From Paenibacillus sp. FSL H7-0357 (GTDB taxonomy: Bacteria > Bacillota > Bacilli > Paenibacillales > Paenibacillaceae), in contig NZ_CP009241.1 in the NCBI RefSeq assembly GCF_000758525.1, forward strand, positions 7,483,501 to 7,547,500: 64,000 nucleotides of DNA. Direction: 5' to 3'. How positions within the stretch are numbered: the stretch's first letter is position 1; each line of letters opens with the position of its first letter. The translations under genes and the position numbers were made by a program. Shown here piece by piece: positions 1 through 8,317 of this stretch. Under the pieces are notes generated by a model. That model was given only the letters and a program-made list of their open reading frames with translations, did not search any database and was not told the origin of the DNA.

Positions 1-92
1 CCTCCTCCCCCCATTATTTCCAAACGGGTTCAAAAGAAACAGCAGGGCTTGAGAATCCTCACCTGTAGGGATGCGCTGCGGGACCTGGTTGA

Positions 93-674
93 TTATTTAA
101 GCAATGTAAGGATCTCCTTCACAAAATTATCGACGAATGACCGTTCAGGACGGGATTTCAGCATTACCGTGAGTCCTATCAGTGAAACGACCAGTGTCTG
201 TGCCAAACTTTTGGCGTTAATAGAGGCATCCAGCTCGCCTGAACGCACCCCTCGTTCAATCGTTTCCTGAAATATTACCGAAAGATACATCTGGTGCTCC
301 CTCGTCAGGATTTCAAACTTCTCATCATGAGGTGCAAGCTCCACCATTGAATTGATACAGAAACATCCCCAATTCGCGCCGTTTCCATATTCTTTTGCCA
401 CCAGAGCATCAAAAAAATCACGGAATGCCTCTCTAACCGTTACATTCTTTTGAAGGCTAGTACGAACATCAGAAGCGTGGGCACTTGTGTATTTCCGCAA
501 AGCTGCCTCAAATAGTCCTTTTTTATCTCCAAAAGCCGAATAGATGCTTGGCCGCTGAATGCCCATAGCAGATGTTAAATCGCTTAATGAGGTCGCTTCG
601 AACCCCTTTTCCCAAAATAGCTGCATAGCTGCATCCAGTGCCTTTTCCTCATTAAATTCGCGAAGCCTAGCCAT
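93..674 (-). CDS. TetR/AcrR family transcriptional regulator
   Basis: DNA-binding repressor of 193 residues. The N-terminal 50 residues are a TetR helix-turn-helix (FNEEKALDAAMQLFWEKGFE, then SLSDLTSAMGIQRPSIYSAF). The remainder is an all-helical ligand-binding region of the TetR_C type, about the usual family length. The ATG at 672-674 follows an AAGGGGTG ribosome site. It is divergent from the MFS transporter at 890, the classic repressor-pump arrangement, and inverted repeats plus a shared 11-bp motif lie between the two genes. The inducing ligand cannot be told from sequence. The assignment to TetR is firm; control of the pump is inferred from position. Confidence 0.9.
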   Translation of the reverse strand: MARLREFNEEKALDAAMQLFWEKGFEATSLSDLTSAMGIQRPSIYSAFGDKKGLFEAALRKYTSAHASDVRTSLQKNVTVREAFRDFFDALVAKEYGNGANWGCFCINSMVELAPHDEKFEILTREHQMYLSVIFQETIERGVRSGELDASINAKSLAQTLVVSLIGLTVMLKSRPERSFVDNFVKEILTLLK

Positions 675-699
675 AATGCACCCCTTTACGTATCGAGCG

Positions 700-851
700 G
701 TATGTTATTAATCTATAATATCATAGATTACTTATCAATAATCCACATTTTTTAGCTCGACCCCGCATAATTTTGGTTTAATCCTTGACAACCAGCATTT
801 TATAGCAGTATATTTTCTAAGACTAATTATGTACTGATCAGTATGTTATTA
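700..851. promoter_or_regulatory. Divergent control region with inverted repeats
   Basis: Between the TetR gene and the pump lie a perfect 8-bp inverted repeat TAATCTAT/ATAGATTA with a 6-nt spacer (709-716 and 723-730), a palindrome TACTGATCAGTA (832-843), and an 11-bp direct repeat GTATGTTATTA at 700-710 and 841-851, one copy in front of each gene. A promoter for the pump, TTGACA (785-790) with an 18-nt spacer and TATATT (809-814), sits just before the palindrome. These are plausible operators for the TetR protein; which element it binds is inferred. Confidence 0.55.
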
Positions 852-889
852 TTAAATTACTCAATACTAAATTCATGGAGGTATTAGCT

Positions 890-2137
890 TTGAAGAAGCT
901 TGATGCAGAAACGAAGTTCATTGCAGTAGAGGATACAGGCACCGGATTGGAGCCAGCTCAAGCAGAAGCACCCCGCTCTGCAATCCCCCGTTATGTGCCG
1001 CTCTTGTTTGCCATCGCCTGTGGACTGGCTGTCGCCAATATTTATTACGCACAGCCTTTGCTTGACGCTATTGCGGATGAGTTCCGCATCCCCCACTCAT
1101 CCGCTGGAATCGTTATTACAATTACACAAGCATGTTACGCCCTGGGACTGCTGCTGCTGGTGCCGCTCGGTGATCTTCTGAACCGGCGCTCGCTAATCGC
1201 CGGACAGATGCTTTTATCCGTCCTGGCTTTAATTGTGGTGGGAACTGCCTCTTCCAGCATCGTATTGTTCATAGGTATGGCCATTGTTGGCCTGCTCGCC
1301 GTAGTGACGCAGACGCTCGTTGCGTTCGCGGCAACCCTTGCGGCGCCAGCCGAACGCGGACGTGTCGTCGGTCTCGTAACCAGTGGAATCGTCATCGGGA
1401 TTCTGCTTGCACGGACGTTTGCCGGCCTATTGACGGATTTAGCCGGCTGGCGCTCTGTTTACGTAGTCTCTGCTGGATTATCGCTGCTTATGGCTGGCGT
1501 ATTGTTCCGGGTACTGCCTCATGATGAGCACGAAAGAGAGTCATTATCCTATTTGCAGCTGCTGCGCTCTACACTCACCTTGTTCTTGCAGGAACGAGTC
1601 CTGCGCATTCGTGCTGCCCTCGCCCTGATGATTTTCACTGCTTTCAGTATCCTATGGACCTCGCTTGTGCTGCCGCTTAGTGCTCCGCCGCTTTCTCTGT
1701 CACACACTGCGATTGGAGCGTTTGGCCTTGCTGGAGCCGCCGGGGCGTTAGCGGCAGCGCGGGCAGGGCGTCTTGCGGATCGGGGATTAGGACAGCGGAC
1801 CACCGGCGCGGCACTGATTCTGCTGCTTGTGTCATGGCTGCCTATCAGTTATACCGAACATTCGCTTTGGGCTTTAATCGCTGGTATCCTCCTGCTTGAC
1901 CTGGCAGTCCAAGCGGTACATGTCACCAACCAGAGCATGATTCTCTCTGTGCGGCCTGAAGCGCGAAGCCGGCTTACCGCTGGTTACATGATTTTTTATT
2001 CCATCGGCAGCGCCACCGGGTCCATTGCATCGACCACGATCTATGAGCACATGGGCTGGAACGGAGTATGCTTGCTGGGCGCAGTTGTCAGTGCATTGGC
2101 CCTGCTCTTCTGGGCATTGACACGCCGATTGTACTGA
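890..2137 (+). CDS. MFS transporter, drug-efflux type
   Basis: Twelve-helix major facilitator protein of about 415 residues, probably a proton-driven exporter in the cytoplasmic membrane. It opens with a roughly 30-residue cytoplasmic stretch, then regular hydrophobic helices. The motif between helices 2 and 3 is visible as PLGDLLNRRS, and a helix-5 region with VTSGIVIGILLARTFAG resembles the antiporter motif. An in-frame ATG at 875 exists, but GGAGG at 877-881 lies inside that extension and is correctly spaced from the TTG at 890, so TTG is the preferred start. Control by the divergent TetR gene is likely. Family is certain; substrate is unknown. Confidence 0.88.
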   Translation: MKKLDAETKFIAVEDTGTGLEPAQAEAPRSAIPRYVPLLFAIACGLAVANIYYAQPLLDAIADEFRIPHSSAGIVITITQACYALGLLLLVPLGDLLNRRSLIAGQMLLSVLALIVVGTASSSIVLFIGMAIVGLLAVVTQTLVAFAATLAAPAERGRVVGLVTSGIVIGILLARTFAGLLTDLAGWRSVYVVSAGLSLLMAGVLFRVLPHDEHERESLSYLQLLRSTLTLFLQERVLRIRAALALMIFTAFSILWTSLVLPLSAPPLSLSHTAIGAFGLAGAAGALAAARAGRLADRGLGQRTTGAALILLLVSWLPISYTEHSLWALIAGILLLDLAVQAVHVTNQSMILSVRPEARSRLTAGYMIFYSIGSATGSIASTTIYEHMGWNGVCLLGAVVSALALLFWALTRRLY

Positions 2138-2150
2138 TTCCAACATCACA

Positions 2151-2184
2151 AAAAGCACCCATCCCTTTAAGGGTGAGTGCTTTT
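2151..2184. terminator. Bidirectional intrinsic terminator
   Basis: Stem AAAAGCACCC...GGGTGAGTGCTTTT with A and T tracts on both sides lies between the convergent MFS and nucleotidyltransferase genes, so it can serve both. Confidence 0.85.
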
Positions 2185-2199
2185 CTCCCGCAGAATAAA

Positions 2200-3327
2200 T
2201 TATGCTGTTGCGTATTTTCCCTTTAGAAATGCTTCAAATTCTTCAATATCCGCGAAGCGGTTGATCTCCACTCCCTTGGAGCGGAAAAGCCCTTCCAAAT
2301 CAGCGTTTAACCGTTCCACAGCGGTTTGTAACGGTGATAGGTCATCCGGGTTCAGCAATCCAGCCAGCTCCGGGAATCCCAACCGCCGGTATACGTTCTC
2401 ATAAGCCAAATGAAGCATCAAATCGCTGGGCCAGATTCCCGTCTCGGCAAGAAATAAAAAGCTGGCGATCTCCTCCTGTGCCTGTATGGCGGAAAAGAAT
2501 GCCGTATCATAATCATTCCTTTCACAAGCGGTAATGATTTTGTCCAGAACGCCCTTCACCTCTTCATAACAACCCTTCATGCGGTCGGGGTAAGAAGGTG
2601 CGTCATAACCCATTTCCTGCTCCGCTGACAGAATAGCAAATATACCCGCTACCAGTTCCTCACAAGCTTCTACAATCTCGCTTGTTACGATGCTGCGCAT
2701 AATGGTTTCCATCAGCGGCTCCAGGCGGGGCGGTTGTAACGGAAGACTGAGAATTTGCTCCCGGTTTTTGCCGAAGCCGCTTTTATAGTATGTTCCATTC
2801 AGCAACGCCAGGCTTTGCAGCCCCCTCGTTAATACGCCGTACGCTTCTGTTCTGTAATACGCTATATTCTCGGATGCACCGGCGCGGCAAAGGTTATACA
2901 AATGTGTGTATACATTGCAGAACTCGGCTTCTGCTTTTCCAACCCTGTTGCCTCTATTTTCCGGGGATTGCATGCTGGAAATAGGTTCACGCAGCTTCAT
3001 GAATCTTTCCCGGTCTTCCTCTGAGCGCACGTACAGCAGCTCGCAGTCAGCGATAATCGAAGTTTTGAATTCCTCAAATGAGGCCATGCTTGCCGCACGT
3101 TCCCAACTGATTGGCCAAAAGTCGAAACTGATGTCATCAATAATAAACTGAATGCTTGCCCCGTAACCTTCAGGCGTAGCCGGAATGAAAAAGAAGTCCA
3201 GGTCCGAGCGTTTAGTAGCCGTCCCTTGAGCATATGACCCGTAATAAGCAACCAGCGCGATATCTTCGGAATAGACTTTTTCAATTTGATGTACAAGCGT
3301 CTTGGCAACATCAAACACATTCAACAT
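2200..3327 (-). CDS. Nucleotidyltransferase domain-containing protein
   Basis: A 375-residue protein with an N-terminal polymerase-beta-type nucleotidyltransferase fold. Residues about 28-47 give the GS-x(n)-DxD signature as GSYAQGTATKRSDLDFFFI, the metal-binding active site of kanamycin nucleotidyltransferase and aminoglycoside adenylyltransferase relatives. The long helical C-terminal part (residues about 120-375) resembles substrate-binding or HEPN-like helical regions but I cannot name it. Start ATG follows AGGAGG. It may modify a small molecule such as an antibiotic or a nucleic acid; the substrate is not deducible. It is monocistronic and convergent with the MFS pump. Confidence 0.75.
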   Translation of the reverse strand: MLNVFDVAKTLVHQIEKVYSEDIALVAYYGSYAQGTATKRSDLDFFFIPATPEGYGASIQFIIDDISFDFWPISWERAASMASFEEFKTSIIADCELLYVRSEEDRERFMKLREPISSMQSPENRGNRVGKAEAEFCNVYTHLYNLCRAGASENIAYYRTEAYGVLTRGLQSLALLNGTYYKSGFGKNREQILSLPLQPPRLEPLMETIMRSIVTSEIVEACEELVAGIFAILSAEQEMGYDAPSYPDRMKGCYEEVKGVLDKIITACERNDYDTAFFSAIQAQEEIASFLFLAETGIWPSDLMLHLAYENVYRRLGFPELAGLLNPDDLSPLQTAVERLNADLEGLFRSKGVEINRFADIEEFEAFLKGKYATA

Positions 3328-3801
3328 TTTATTTCCTCCTGTTGTGTAAGCCTTGCCCCGTCATCATATCAAAGTTTAATCCACCCGTTTAGGCAGAGTT
3401 CAGCTATAATTTTTGTCTACTGTCCAGAAGAACCGGCTATATAGTTTGAACTTTAGATCTTTTATTTTGGGTTATTATCGTAACTGCGGTGAATGTTTGG
3501 ACTTCCGGCCGCTGTTGTCTGCAGATTTCTTGGTTTTATTCCGCTCTAAGCGGTTGAAATCCACAGACTGCCTATGCTTTCGAAGAGAGCTTTCCTACGG
3601 AAAGCTTTCAGGCGGACGCTATCGCTCCTACAGTTCCAAACTTCCCCTCCGTCACTTCCACCTTTTTTTATTTTCCAAGTTCAATCTATATATGTCCCTT
3701 CTTATCAGTTGCAAAAAGGCCCTCCTTATAGAGAGCCTTTGCATTGAAACTATTCAGCATGACGTCATTACACTGAACTGCACGATTCTATCCGCGGCAA
3801 C
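3328..3801. repeat. Gene-free spacer with a probable dispersed repeat
   Basis: This 474-bp spacer contains no credible gene. Positions about 3490-3670 hold a block with short hairpins, CCGCT-CTA-AGCGG (3541-3553) and AGCTTTCC-TAC-GGAAAGCT (3588-3606), followed by GGCGGACGCTATCGCTCCTA. From memory, blocks of this kind recur between genes in many Paenibacillus genomes, so I read it as a dispersed REP-like element. No second copy is visible in this window, so the repeat status rests on recall rather than on the sequence. Confidence 0.4.
3713..3740 (-). terminator. Terminator of the TPR-SMI1/KNR4 gene
   Basis: Ten-base stem with one mismatch (AAAGGCCCTC/GAGAGCCTTT, loop CTTATA) followed on the minus strand by TTTTT, 61 nt beyond the stop codon at 3802. 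Confidence 0.75.
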
Positions 3802-4671
3802 TCAGTTCTCCGCACTCACCAGTCCGCGAATAAAGGCCTCAAAGTTATTGGCCAGCTTCGTGATCTTGTAGTTATTGTCCTTGTCCACATGAACAACCTC
3901 CGGTTCGCCGTCATTGCCGGATGAGCGGTAATCCAGCATTACTACTTCATGCTCTGCGGCAGGGGTGTCGCAAATGACTACGCCAATCTCAGGGTATCCG
4001 CCCTCTTCAATCCTAACCCGGCTGCCCGCAGCTCCGCACAGCGATTGACTCTTATCCCGTCCAATGCCCAGAAACCCGGAAATTTCGAGATCCTCTTGTT
4101 CTAAAGGAATACGCGTGTTGTGCGGAATCCCCCCGTTATGTAATTTCATCATGGAAGTATAGAACGCCGGCAGTTTGAAGACCAATTCTTCCTCTACGGA
4201 AGCAATCAGCTCATCCGAAGGCGGCTCTGATACGTAGGTATCGAGTGCATACTCGCTGTCATCCCAAAAGTTCGAGAAGTCGAATTTTTGTACAGGCTTC
4301 TTGACAGTGGACTTCTTCTTAGCGGCTTTACGGCGGCTGAGTGCCAGAAACTCCAGGGTATCTTCATCTTCAGGGTCCAGCTTGTCAGCGATTTCAAACT
4401 CTCTGATGGCTTCATCATATTGCTTCAGATAGTAATGGCAGAAGCCTACGCGGAAATGCCACAGCGGATCCTCTTCCCCCTCTTCGGCGATTTCCTCAAA
4501 AAGCTCCAGTGCCTCTTCATAACGTCCGAGATTATTCAGCGCTCTGCCCAAGTGGCTATTCAGCACATAATCCCGTTCCTCCGGATCAATCTCCTCAATC
4601 GCATCGACGATCTCCTGAATCTCATCTTCTTCATGCCACAATTCCAGTTGTTCCAACAGATTTTCACTCAT
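3802..4671 (-). CDS. TPR and SMI1/KNR4 (SUKH) domain protein
   Basis: A 289-residue acidic protein. Residues about 30-115 form tetratricopeptide helices (SHLGRALNNLGRYEEALELF, FCHYYLKQYDEAIREFEIAD). Residues about 145-285 are an SMI1/KNR4 domain, recognisable from ELIASVEEELVFKLPAFYTS near its start and SQSLCG and DYRSSGNDGEPEVVHVD further on. SUKH proteins are frequently immunity proteins against polymorphic or contact-dependent toxins, but no toxin gene is adjacent here, so that role is not supported locally. Start ATG follows GGGAGG. Transcribed alone, with its own terminator. Confidence 0.8.
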   Translation of the reverse strand: MSENLLEQLELWHEEDEIQEIVDAIEEIDPEERDYVLNSHLGRALNNLGRYEEALELFEEIAEEGEEDPLWHFRVGFCHYYLKQYDEAIREFEIADKLDPEDEDTLEFLALSRRKAAKKKSTVKKPVQKFDFSNFWDDSEYALDTYVSEPPSDELIASVEEELVFKLPAFYTSMMKLHNGGIPHNTRIPLEQEDLEISGFLGIGRDKSQSLCGAAGSRVRIEEGGYPEIGVVICDTPAAEHEVVMLDYRSSGNDGEPEVVHVDKDNNYKITKLANNFEAFIRGLVSAEN

Positions 4672-4849
4672 TATTTATGCCTCCCAGTTCGATAACTACT
4701 ACCTATAGGAATTATACCATTTCCAGCCTGATTCCAGCCAACCAAGGACGAAGTGGAACTTTATGCTGCACCGGAAGACGCACAAGATGATGTTTAAATC
4801 ATAGCAAGATTTATCAAAATCGGTTCAGATGTATGTTATATAGTATTAC

Positions 4850-5749
4850 TTGCCGGAAGGGGTGAACACACTGTACTACCATTTGATCCATACGAGCATT
4901 GAGTATATTGAACAGCATCTCGAAGAGGAGCTCAGCCTGGAACGGATTGCACAAGAAGCGGGTTTCTCCAAGTATCACTTCCACCGGATTTTTCGTAAAT
5001 ATGTCGGCAAAAGTGTGTACGAGCATATCCGCACCCGCAGGCTAAGCTGTGCGGCAAATCTCCTGCTTTATTCGGAGGAACGTATTCTTGACATCGCACT
5101 GCAATATGGATTTGAGAGCCAGGAAGCCTTTACCAGAGCTTTTAAGGAAATCTATGCTTTACCGCCTGCCCAATACAGAGCGCAGATGAAACTGCTGATT
5201 CAGGAAAGAGAGGTCTACACAATGTCAGAAATTAAAGGCTGGAAAGTTACCGGAACGACTCCGGAGAAGTATAAGGTGACGCTGGATACCCGAATCCGCT
5301 ATAAGACCACCCCCTCTGTCTGTCTGCAGTCTACGGCCGGAGAAACATTTGAGTTCAATGATTTCGGTACGGTGATGCAGCAATTCCAAGCCCAGCCGTA
5401 TGCGGGAAAGCGGATGCGGTTTTCCGGCTTTGTCAGTACGGAGAATGTCACCGACTGGTGCGGTTTATGGATGCGGATTGATGATAAGCTGCAGAACCTG
5501 TTAGCCTTCGACAACATGCAGCACAGAAGCATTCGGGGGACCACGGAATGGAACCATTACGCTTGTGTGCTGGATGTACCTCCCGAAGCCGTATGTATCA
5601 ATATCGGAATCCTGCTGACAGGCCCCGGGAAGGTATGGCTGGGAGATTGTGAATTTGAAGAAGTAGGCAAGGATATCCCGGTAACGGATGGCCTGGTGGA
5701 TGCAGAAGTCTTTCCGCCGGAACCGCAAAATCTGAAATTTGACCAATAG
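4850..5749 (+). CDS. AraC family transcriptional regulator
   Basis: Unusual domain order for AraC: the two helix-turn-helices are N-terminal (residues about 10-110, LSLERIAQEAGFSKYHFHRI and ILDIALQYGFESQEAFTRAF). The C-terminal 180 residues form a beta-rich region resembling a carbohydrate-binding jelly roll (AGKRMRFSGFVSTENVTDWC) rather than a typical GyrI-like effector domain. The start is uncertain. The frame opens at TTG 4850, with an in-frame GTG at 4862. A strong AAGGGGTGA at 4857-4865 would best serve a CTG at 4871, giving a protein beginning near LYYHLIHTS. The effector is unknown. Confidence 0.82.
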   Translation: MPEGVNTLYYHLIHTSIEYIEQHLEEELSLERIAQEAGFSKYHFHRIFRKYVGKSVYEHIRTRRLSCAANLLLYSEERILDIALQYGFESQEAFTRAFKEIYALPPAQYRAQMKLLIQEREVYTMSEIKGWKVTGTTPEKYKVTLDTRIRYKTTPSVCLQSTAGETFEFNDFGTVMQQFQAQPYAGKRMRFSGFVSTENVTDWCGLWMRIDDKLQNLLAFDNMQHRSIRGTTEWNHYACVLDVPPEAVCINIGILLTGPGKVWLGDCEFEEVGKDIPVTDGLVDAEVFPPEPQNLKFDQ

Positions 5750-6095
5750 TTTTTTAGTCACTGCAGGAAGTTATTCAAAAAATGTTCTTGTAGAGACAGC
5801 TTCCCATCTGATCGCCTGGATCGTGGCCATGCTTATCGCAAAGTTTTTTGCAGGTATTATTGACCAAGGGGTTGCTCCGATGGAGGACCGCACCTACTAT
5901 ACTGCCGGCATGCTTATGGTGATCGCGTATGATCTGTCCGTAGTTTTGTCACTGATTACCCAGAAATTGAACATAAAAAGGGAGTATTGGTTTGCGGAGT
6001 TGACGATGTCGCAGCCCTATCTGATCACTTTATCCATTGTCACCGCCATTTTTGCTGCACTGTTCAAAATCTCGCAAAGGGAAGAGTTTGGTTAG
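5739..6095 (+). CDS. Hypothetical small membrane protein
   Basis: A 118-residue frame that begins at a TTG inside the last codons of the AraC gene and has no convincing ribosome site at that start, so it may rely on translational coupling or start later at a GTG near residue 28. Three hydrophobic segments are visible (around residues 20-42, 55-73 and 90-110), interrupted by short charged loops. I do not recognise a family. The bidirectional terminator at 6143 closes this transcript. Confidence 0.5.
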   Translation: MTNSFLVTAGSYSKNVLVETASHLIAWIVAMLIAKFFAGIIDQGVAPMEDRTYYTAGMLMVIAYDLSVVLSLITQKLNIKREYWFAELTMSQPYLITLSIVTAIFAALFKISQREEFG

Positions 6096-6142
6096 ATACC
6101 CGGCAGCATCATGCTGGCGGAAGAATCCCGTGTTATTAGAGA

Positions 6143-6182
6143 GAAACGGCTACTGTTCTAATAAGAACGGTAGCCGTTTCTT
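6143..6182. terminator. Bidirectional intrinsic terminator
   Basis: A 16-bp stem GAAACGGCTACTGTTC/GAACGGTAGCCGTTTC with one wobble pair and loop TAATAA, between the convergent small membrane protein and ABC exporter genes. Confidence 0.85.
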
Positions 6183-6190
6183 CGATCCTT

Positions 6191-7897
6191 TTACTCCACA
6201 ATTCCCCTGCCATTATTCCATAAGGCCCTGAAGGGAGCGCACTGTTCCATTAAGGACCCGAAATCTCCTTCGCCCGCAAGACAGCCGTTCTCCATCACAA
6301 GAATCTTGTCGACCTCTTTAATAAAATTCAGCCTATGGGCTATAATGATCACCGTTTTGTGCTGAAATTCGCGGAAGACCGTTTCCATGATGCTTTTCTC
6401 CGTAATATTATCGAGGGCTGATACCGGTTCATCCAGAATGACAACATTTCTCTTCTGCAAAATAGCCCGGGCAAAGGCCAAACGCTGTCTTTCGCCTCCC
6501 GATAATTTGAGGCCTTTCTCCCCTACCAGGGTATCCAGCTGCTCCGGCAGCTGCAGCACCTTCTCCTTCAAATGAACCTTGTCCAGCACAGCATACAGTT
6601 CTTCATCCGGAAGGCTCTGCTCGAACACCATATTCCCCCGGATCGAATCGTCAAAAATCGGACTGTCCTGGGAGAGATAGGAGATATGTTCGTAATAGCT
6701 GTTCAGGCAAATCTGATCCAACTCCATGCCGTCGAGCAGCAGCTGGCCTCCGCTCTTTTTCAACAGTCCGGCCATTAATTTGATGATCGTCGATTTCCCG
6801 CTTCCGCTCAGTCCCACCAGAGCAACCGATGTTCCGGGCGCAATCGAAAAGGATAATTGCCGCAGAACCGGAACCTCTCCATATCCAAAAGACACATCTC
6901 TGAATTCAAAAGCACCCCGCAGCTCCGTAACTGCTGTTCCGGCTTCCAGATTCCGGTCCTCCGGCGCATTGATGAACTGCTCAAACCGCTGGTAGGTTAC
7001 CTTATTCAGCCGATAATTCACGAACAGCACATTGAAAATGGCAATCGGCGTATAAATTTTATCAATAAACATAAACAATGCGACCATCACCCCAAGGGAG
7101 GCCTGACCTGACACCACGTTTCTCACCCCGTAGATCAGCACAATCACTTTGATGACAGTAATAAACAGTTCGAAGATTGCAAAAAAGGACTCATGAATCA
7201 TTTGCAGCTGAGCGCTTTTATGAATGATATTTCTTGCGGTATCACTTATTTTGCGGATCTCCTGCTCATACTTTCTGTTCGTCCGGAAGACGACCAGCTC
7301 CATAAATCCACGAATGGAATATCTGGACATCGCTTCTTGCTCTTGAAGTATGGTCGACTTGATCCGGTACAAACCTTTGAGCAATATGTTTGTGATCAGG
7401 AAGATCACAACATAGCCGGCAGCAATCACCAGCATGATCCGCATATCGTAGAAGCTGATGAAGATCAGGCTGAAGATTATCGTGGGCAGCAGCTCATGCA
7501 GGGTTTTGAGGAAAAAGGAGTATATAATGCTGTTGCCGGCCGCTGCACCGTTCTCAATCACTTTGATCATTTGACCTGTACCCATCTCCTGATAGGCCAG
7601 ATAATCGATTTTGGATATTTTGGACAGCGCCAGGATCTTCAATCGCTCCGTGATGCTGTTCGACAGATGGGCGCTTGGATATTCATCCACATAGTTAAGG
7701 ACGACCACCAGGCCCAGCAGTACCCCATAGCTCACAATAAAGCCCGAAATTTCTCCTAAAGATGTTCCTTCCACAGCCCTATCCAGGATCTTCTGAAAGA
7801 CCACAATCCCCAGACTGCTTAAGAATTGAATGGCAAAACCTAAACTGATATACAGCACAATCCACCCTTTCAGATGGACAAGACATTTTCTCAACAT
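6191..7897 (-). CDS. ABC exporter half-transporter (permease-ATPase fusion)
   Basis: About 568 residues: an N-terminal exporter membrane domain with six helices (residues about 1-300) fused to a nucleotide-binding domain. Visible ATPase motifs are Walker A GLSGSGKST, Q-loop LSQDS, signature LSGGERQRLAFARA, Walker B NVVILDEPVSALD and the switch histidine in IIIAHRLNF. It should act as a homodimer exporting a lipid, peptide or drug. The frame can be extended to a TTG at 7981, but that start has no ribosome site and lies inside the leader terminator; the ATG at 7895-7897 preceded by GGGG is preferred. Expression is probably controlled by premature termination in the leader at 7898-8182. Confidence 0.87.
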   Translation of the reverse strand: MLRKCLVHLKGWIVLYISLGFAIQFLSSLGIVVFQKILDRAVEGTSLGEISGFIVSYGVLLGLVVVLNYVDEYPSAHLSNSITERLKILALSKISKIDYLAYQEMGTGQMIKVIENGAAAGNSIIYSFFLKTLHELLPTIIFSLIFISFYDMRIMLVIAAGYVVIFLITNILLKGLYRIKSTILQEQEAMSRYSIRGFMELVVFRTNRKYEQEIRKISDTARNIIHKSAQLQMIHESFFAIFELFITVIKVIVLIYGVRNVVSGQASLGVMVALFMFIDKIYTPIAIFNVLFVNYRLNKVTYQRFEQFINAPEDRNLEAGTAVTELRGAFEFRDVSFGYGEVPVLRQLSFSIAPGTSVALVGLSGSGKSTIIKLMAGLLKKSGGQLLLDGMELDQICLNSYYEHISYLSQDSPIFDDSIRGNMVFEQSLPDEELYAVLDKVHLKEKVLQLPEQLDTLVGEKGLKLSGGERQRLAFARAILQKRNVVILDEPVSALDNITEKSIMETVFREFQHKTVIIIAHRLNFIKEVDKILVMENGCLAGEGDFGSLMEQCAPFRALWNNGRGIVE

Positions 7898-8182
7898 CAC
7901 AGATATCCCCAATCTTTCAAATGAAGTATATAAAAAAAGCCGGGACTTCCTTCGCCGTTCAACTCCAGAGAACCCCCACAATTCAAAAATGTGTGGCCCA
8001 AAGTTAAACCGCTTAGTGTCCCGGCTCCGTAAAATGACTGCCCGACACCATTCCGAATGCTAGTAATAGTCGATCAAAGAGACAGACTGCCCCCTTGATA
8101 GCTGGTACGCGTGTTACCCAGCCCGATTACTAGTTCCTCGGAACGATACGGAAAGACATCCATTCACCTCATTTGTCAGATT
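7898..8182 (-). promoter_or_regulatory. Structured leader of the ABC exporter (candidate attenuator or riboswitch)
   Basis: A near-consensus promoter on the minus strand (-35 TTGAAT at 8212-8217, 17-nt spacer, -10 TATAAT at 8189-8194) starts a roughly 285-nt untranslated leader. The 5' half can fold as a three-way junction: long-range helix CTAGTAAT/ATTACTAG, hairpin GCTGG/CCAGC and hairpin ATCAAGG/CTTTGAT, with outer pairing TTCCG/CGGAA. The 3' half is an intrinsic terminator. A nine-codon open frame (MSFRIVPRN, 8130-8159) with AGGTGA upstream has its stop codon inside the long-range helix, as in leader-peptide attenuators. It matches no riboswitch class I can recall. Confidence 0.6.
7932..8026 (-). 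terminator. Leader terminator upstream of the ABC exporter
   Basis: On the minus strand AGCCGGGAC (8018-8026) pairs with GTCCCGGCT (7938-7946), with inner helices GTTTAACT/AGTTGAAC and CCACA/TGTGG, followed directly by seven T residues. It lies about 40 nt before the exporter start codon and should stop transcription unless refolded. Confidence 0.75.
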
Positions 8183-8317
8183 CTCCATATTATATATTTC
8201 ATATTGTTATTATTCAAGAGTGAAAAGCAAGGATACTGCCCTTTCTTGTCGAATACCTATGCCTTGAAGGCAACTGCGTATTGTCACAATATCTGCGAGG
8301 GTGAAGGAGTGTATATT

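Noticed and set aside
1..92. Left-edge sequence
   Set aside because: Too short to support a gene or site; nothing recognisable seen.
3413..3871. 152-residue plus-strand frame
   Set aside because: It runs through the probable dispersed repeat and the minus-strand terminator and overlaps the SMI1/KNR4 gene; composition and lack of a ribosome site argue against coding.
8041..8160. Resemblance of the leader (CTAGTAATCG, GGGTAACACG) to 16S rRNA segments
   Set aside because: The matches are about ten bases, in the wrong context and spacing, and are explained by the local helices.
8074..8163. 29-residue frame in the ABC exporter leader as a RiPP precursor
   Set aside because: Its start lies one base from the only ribosome site, it overlaps the structured leader, and no modifying enzyme is adjacent; the nine-codon frame is better placed.
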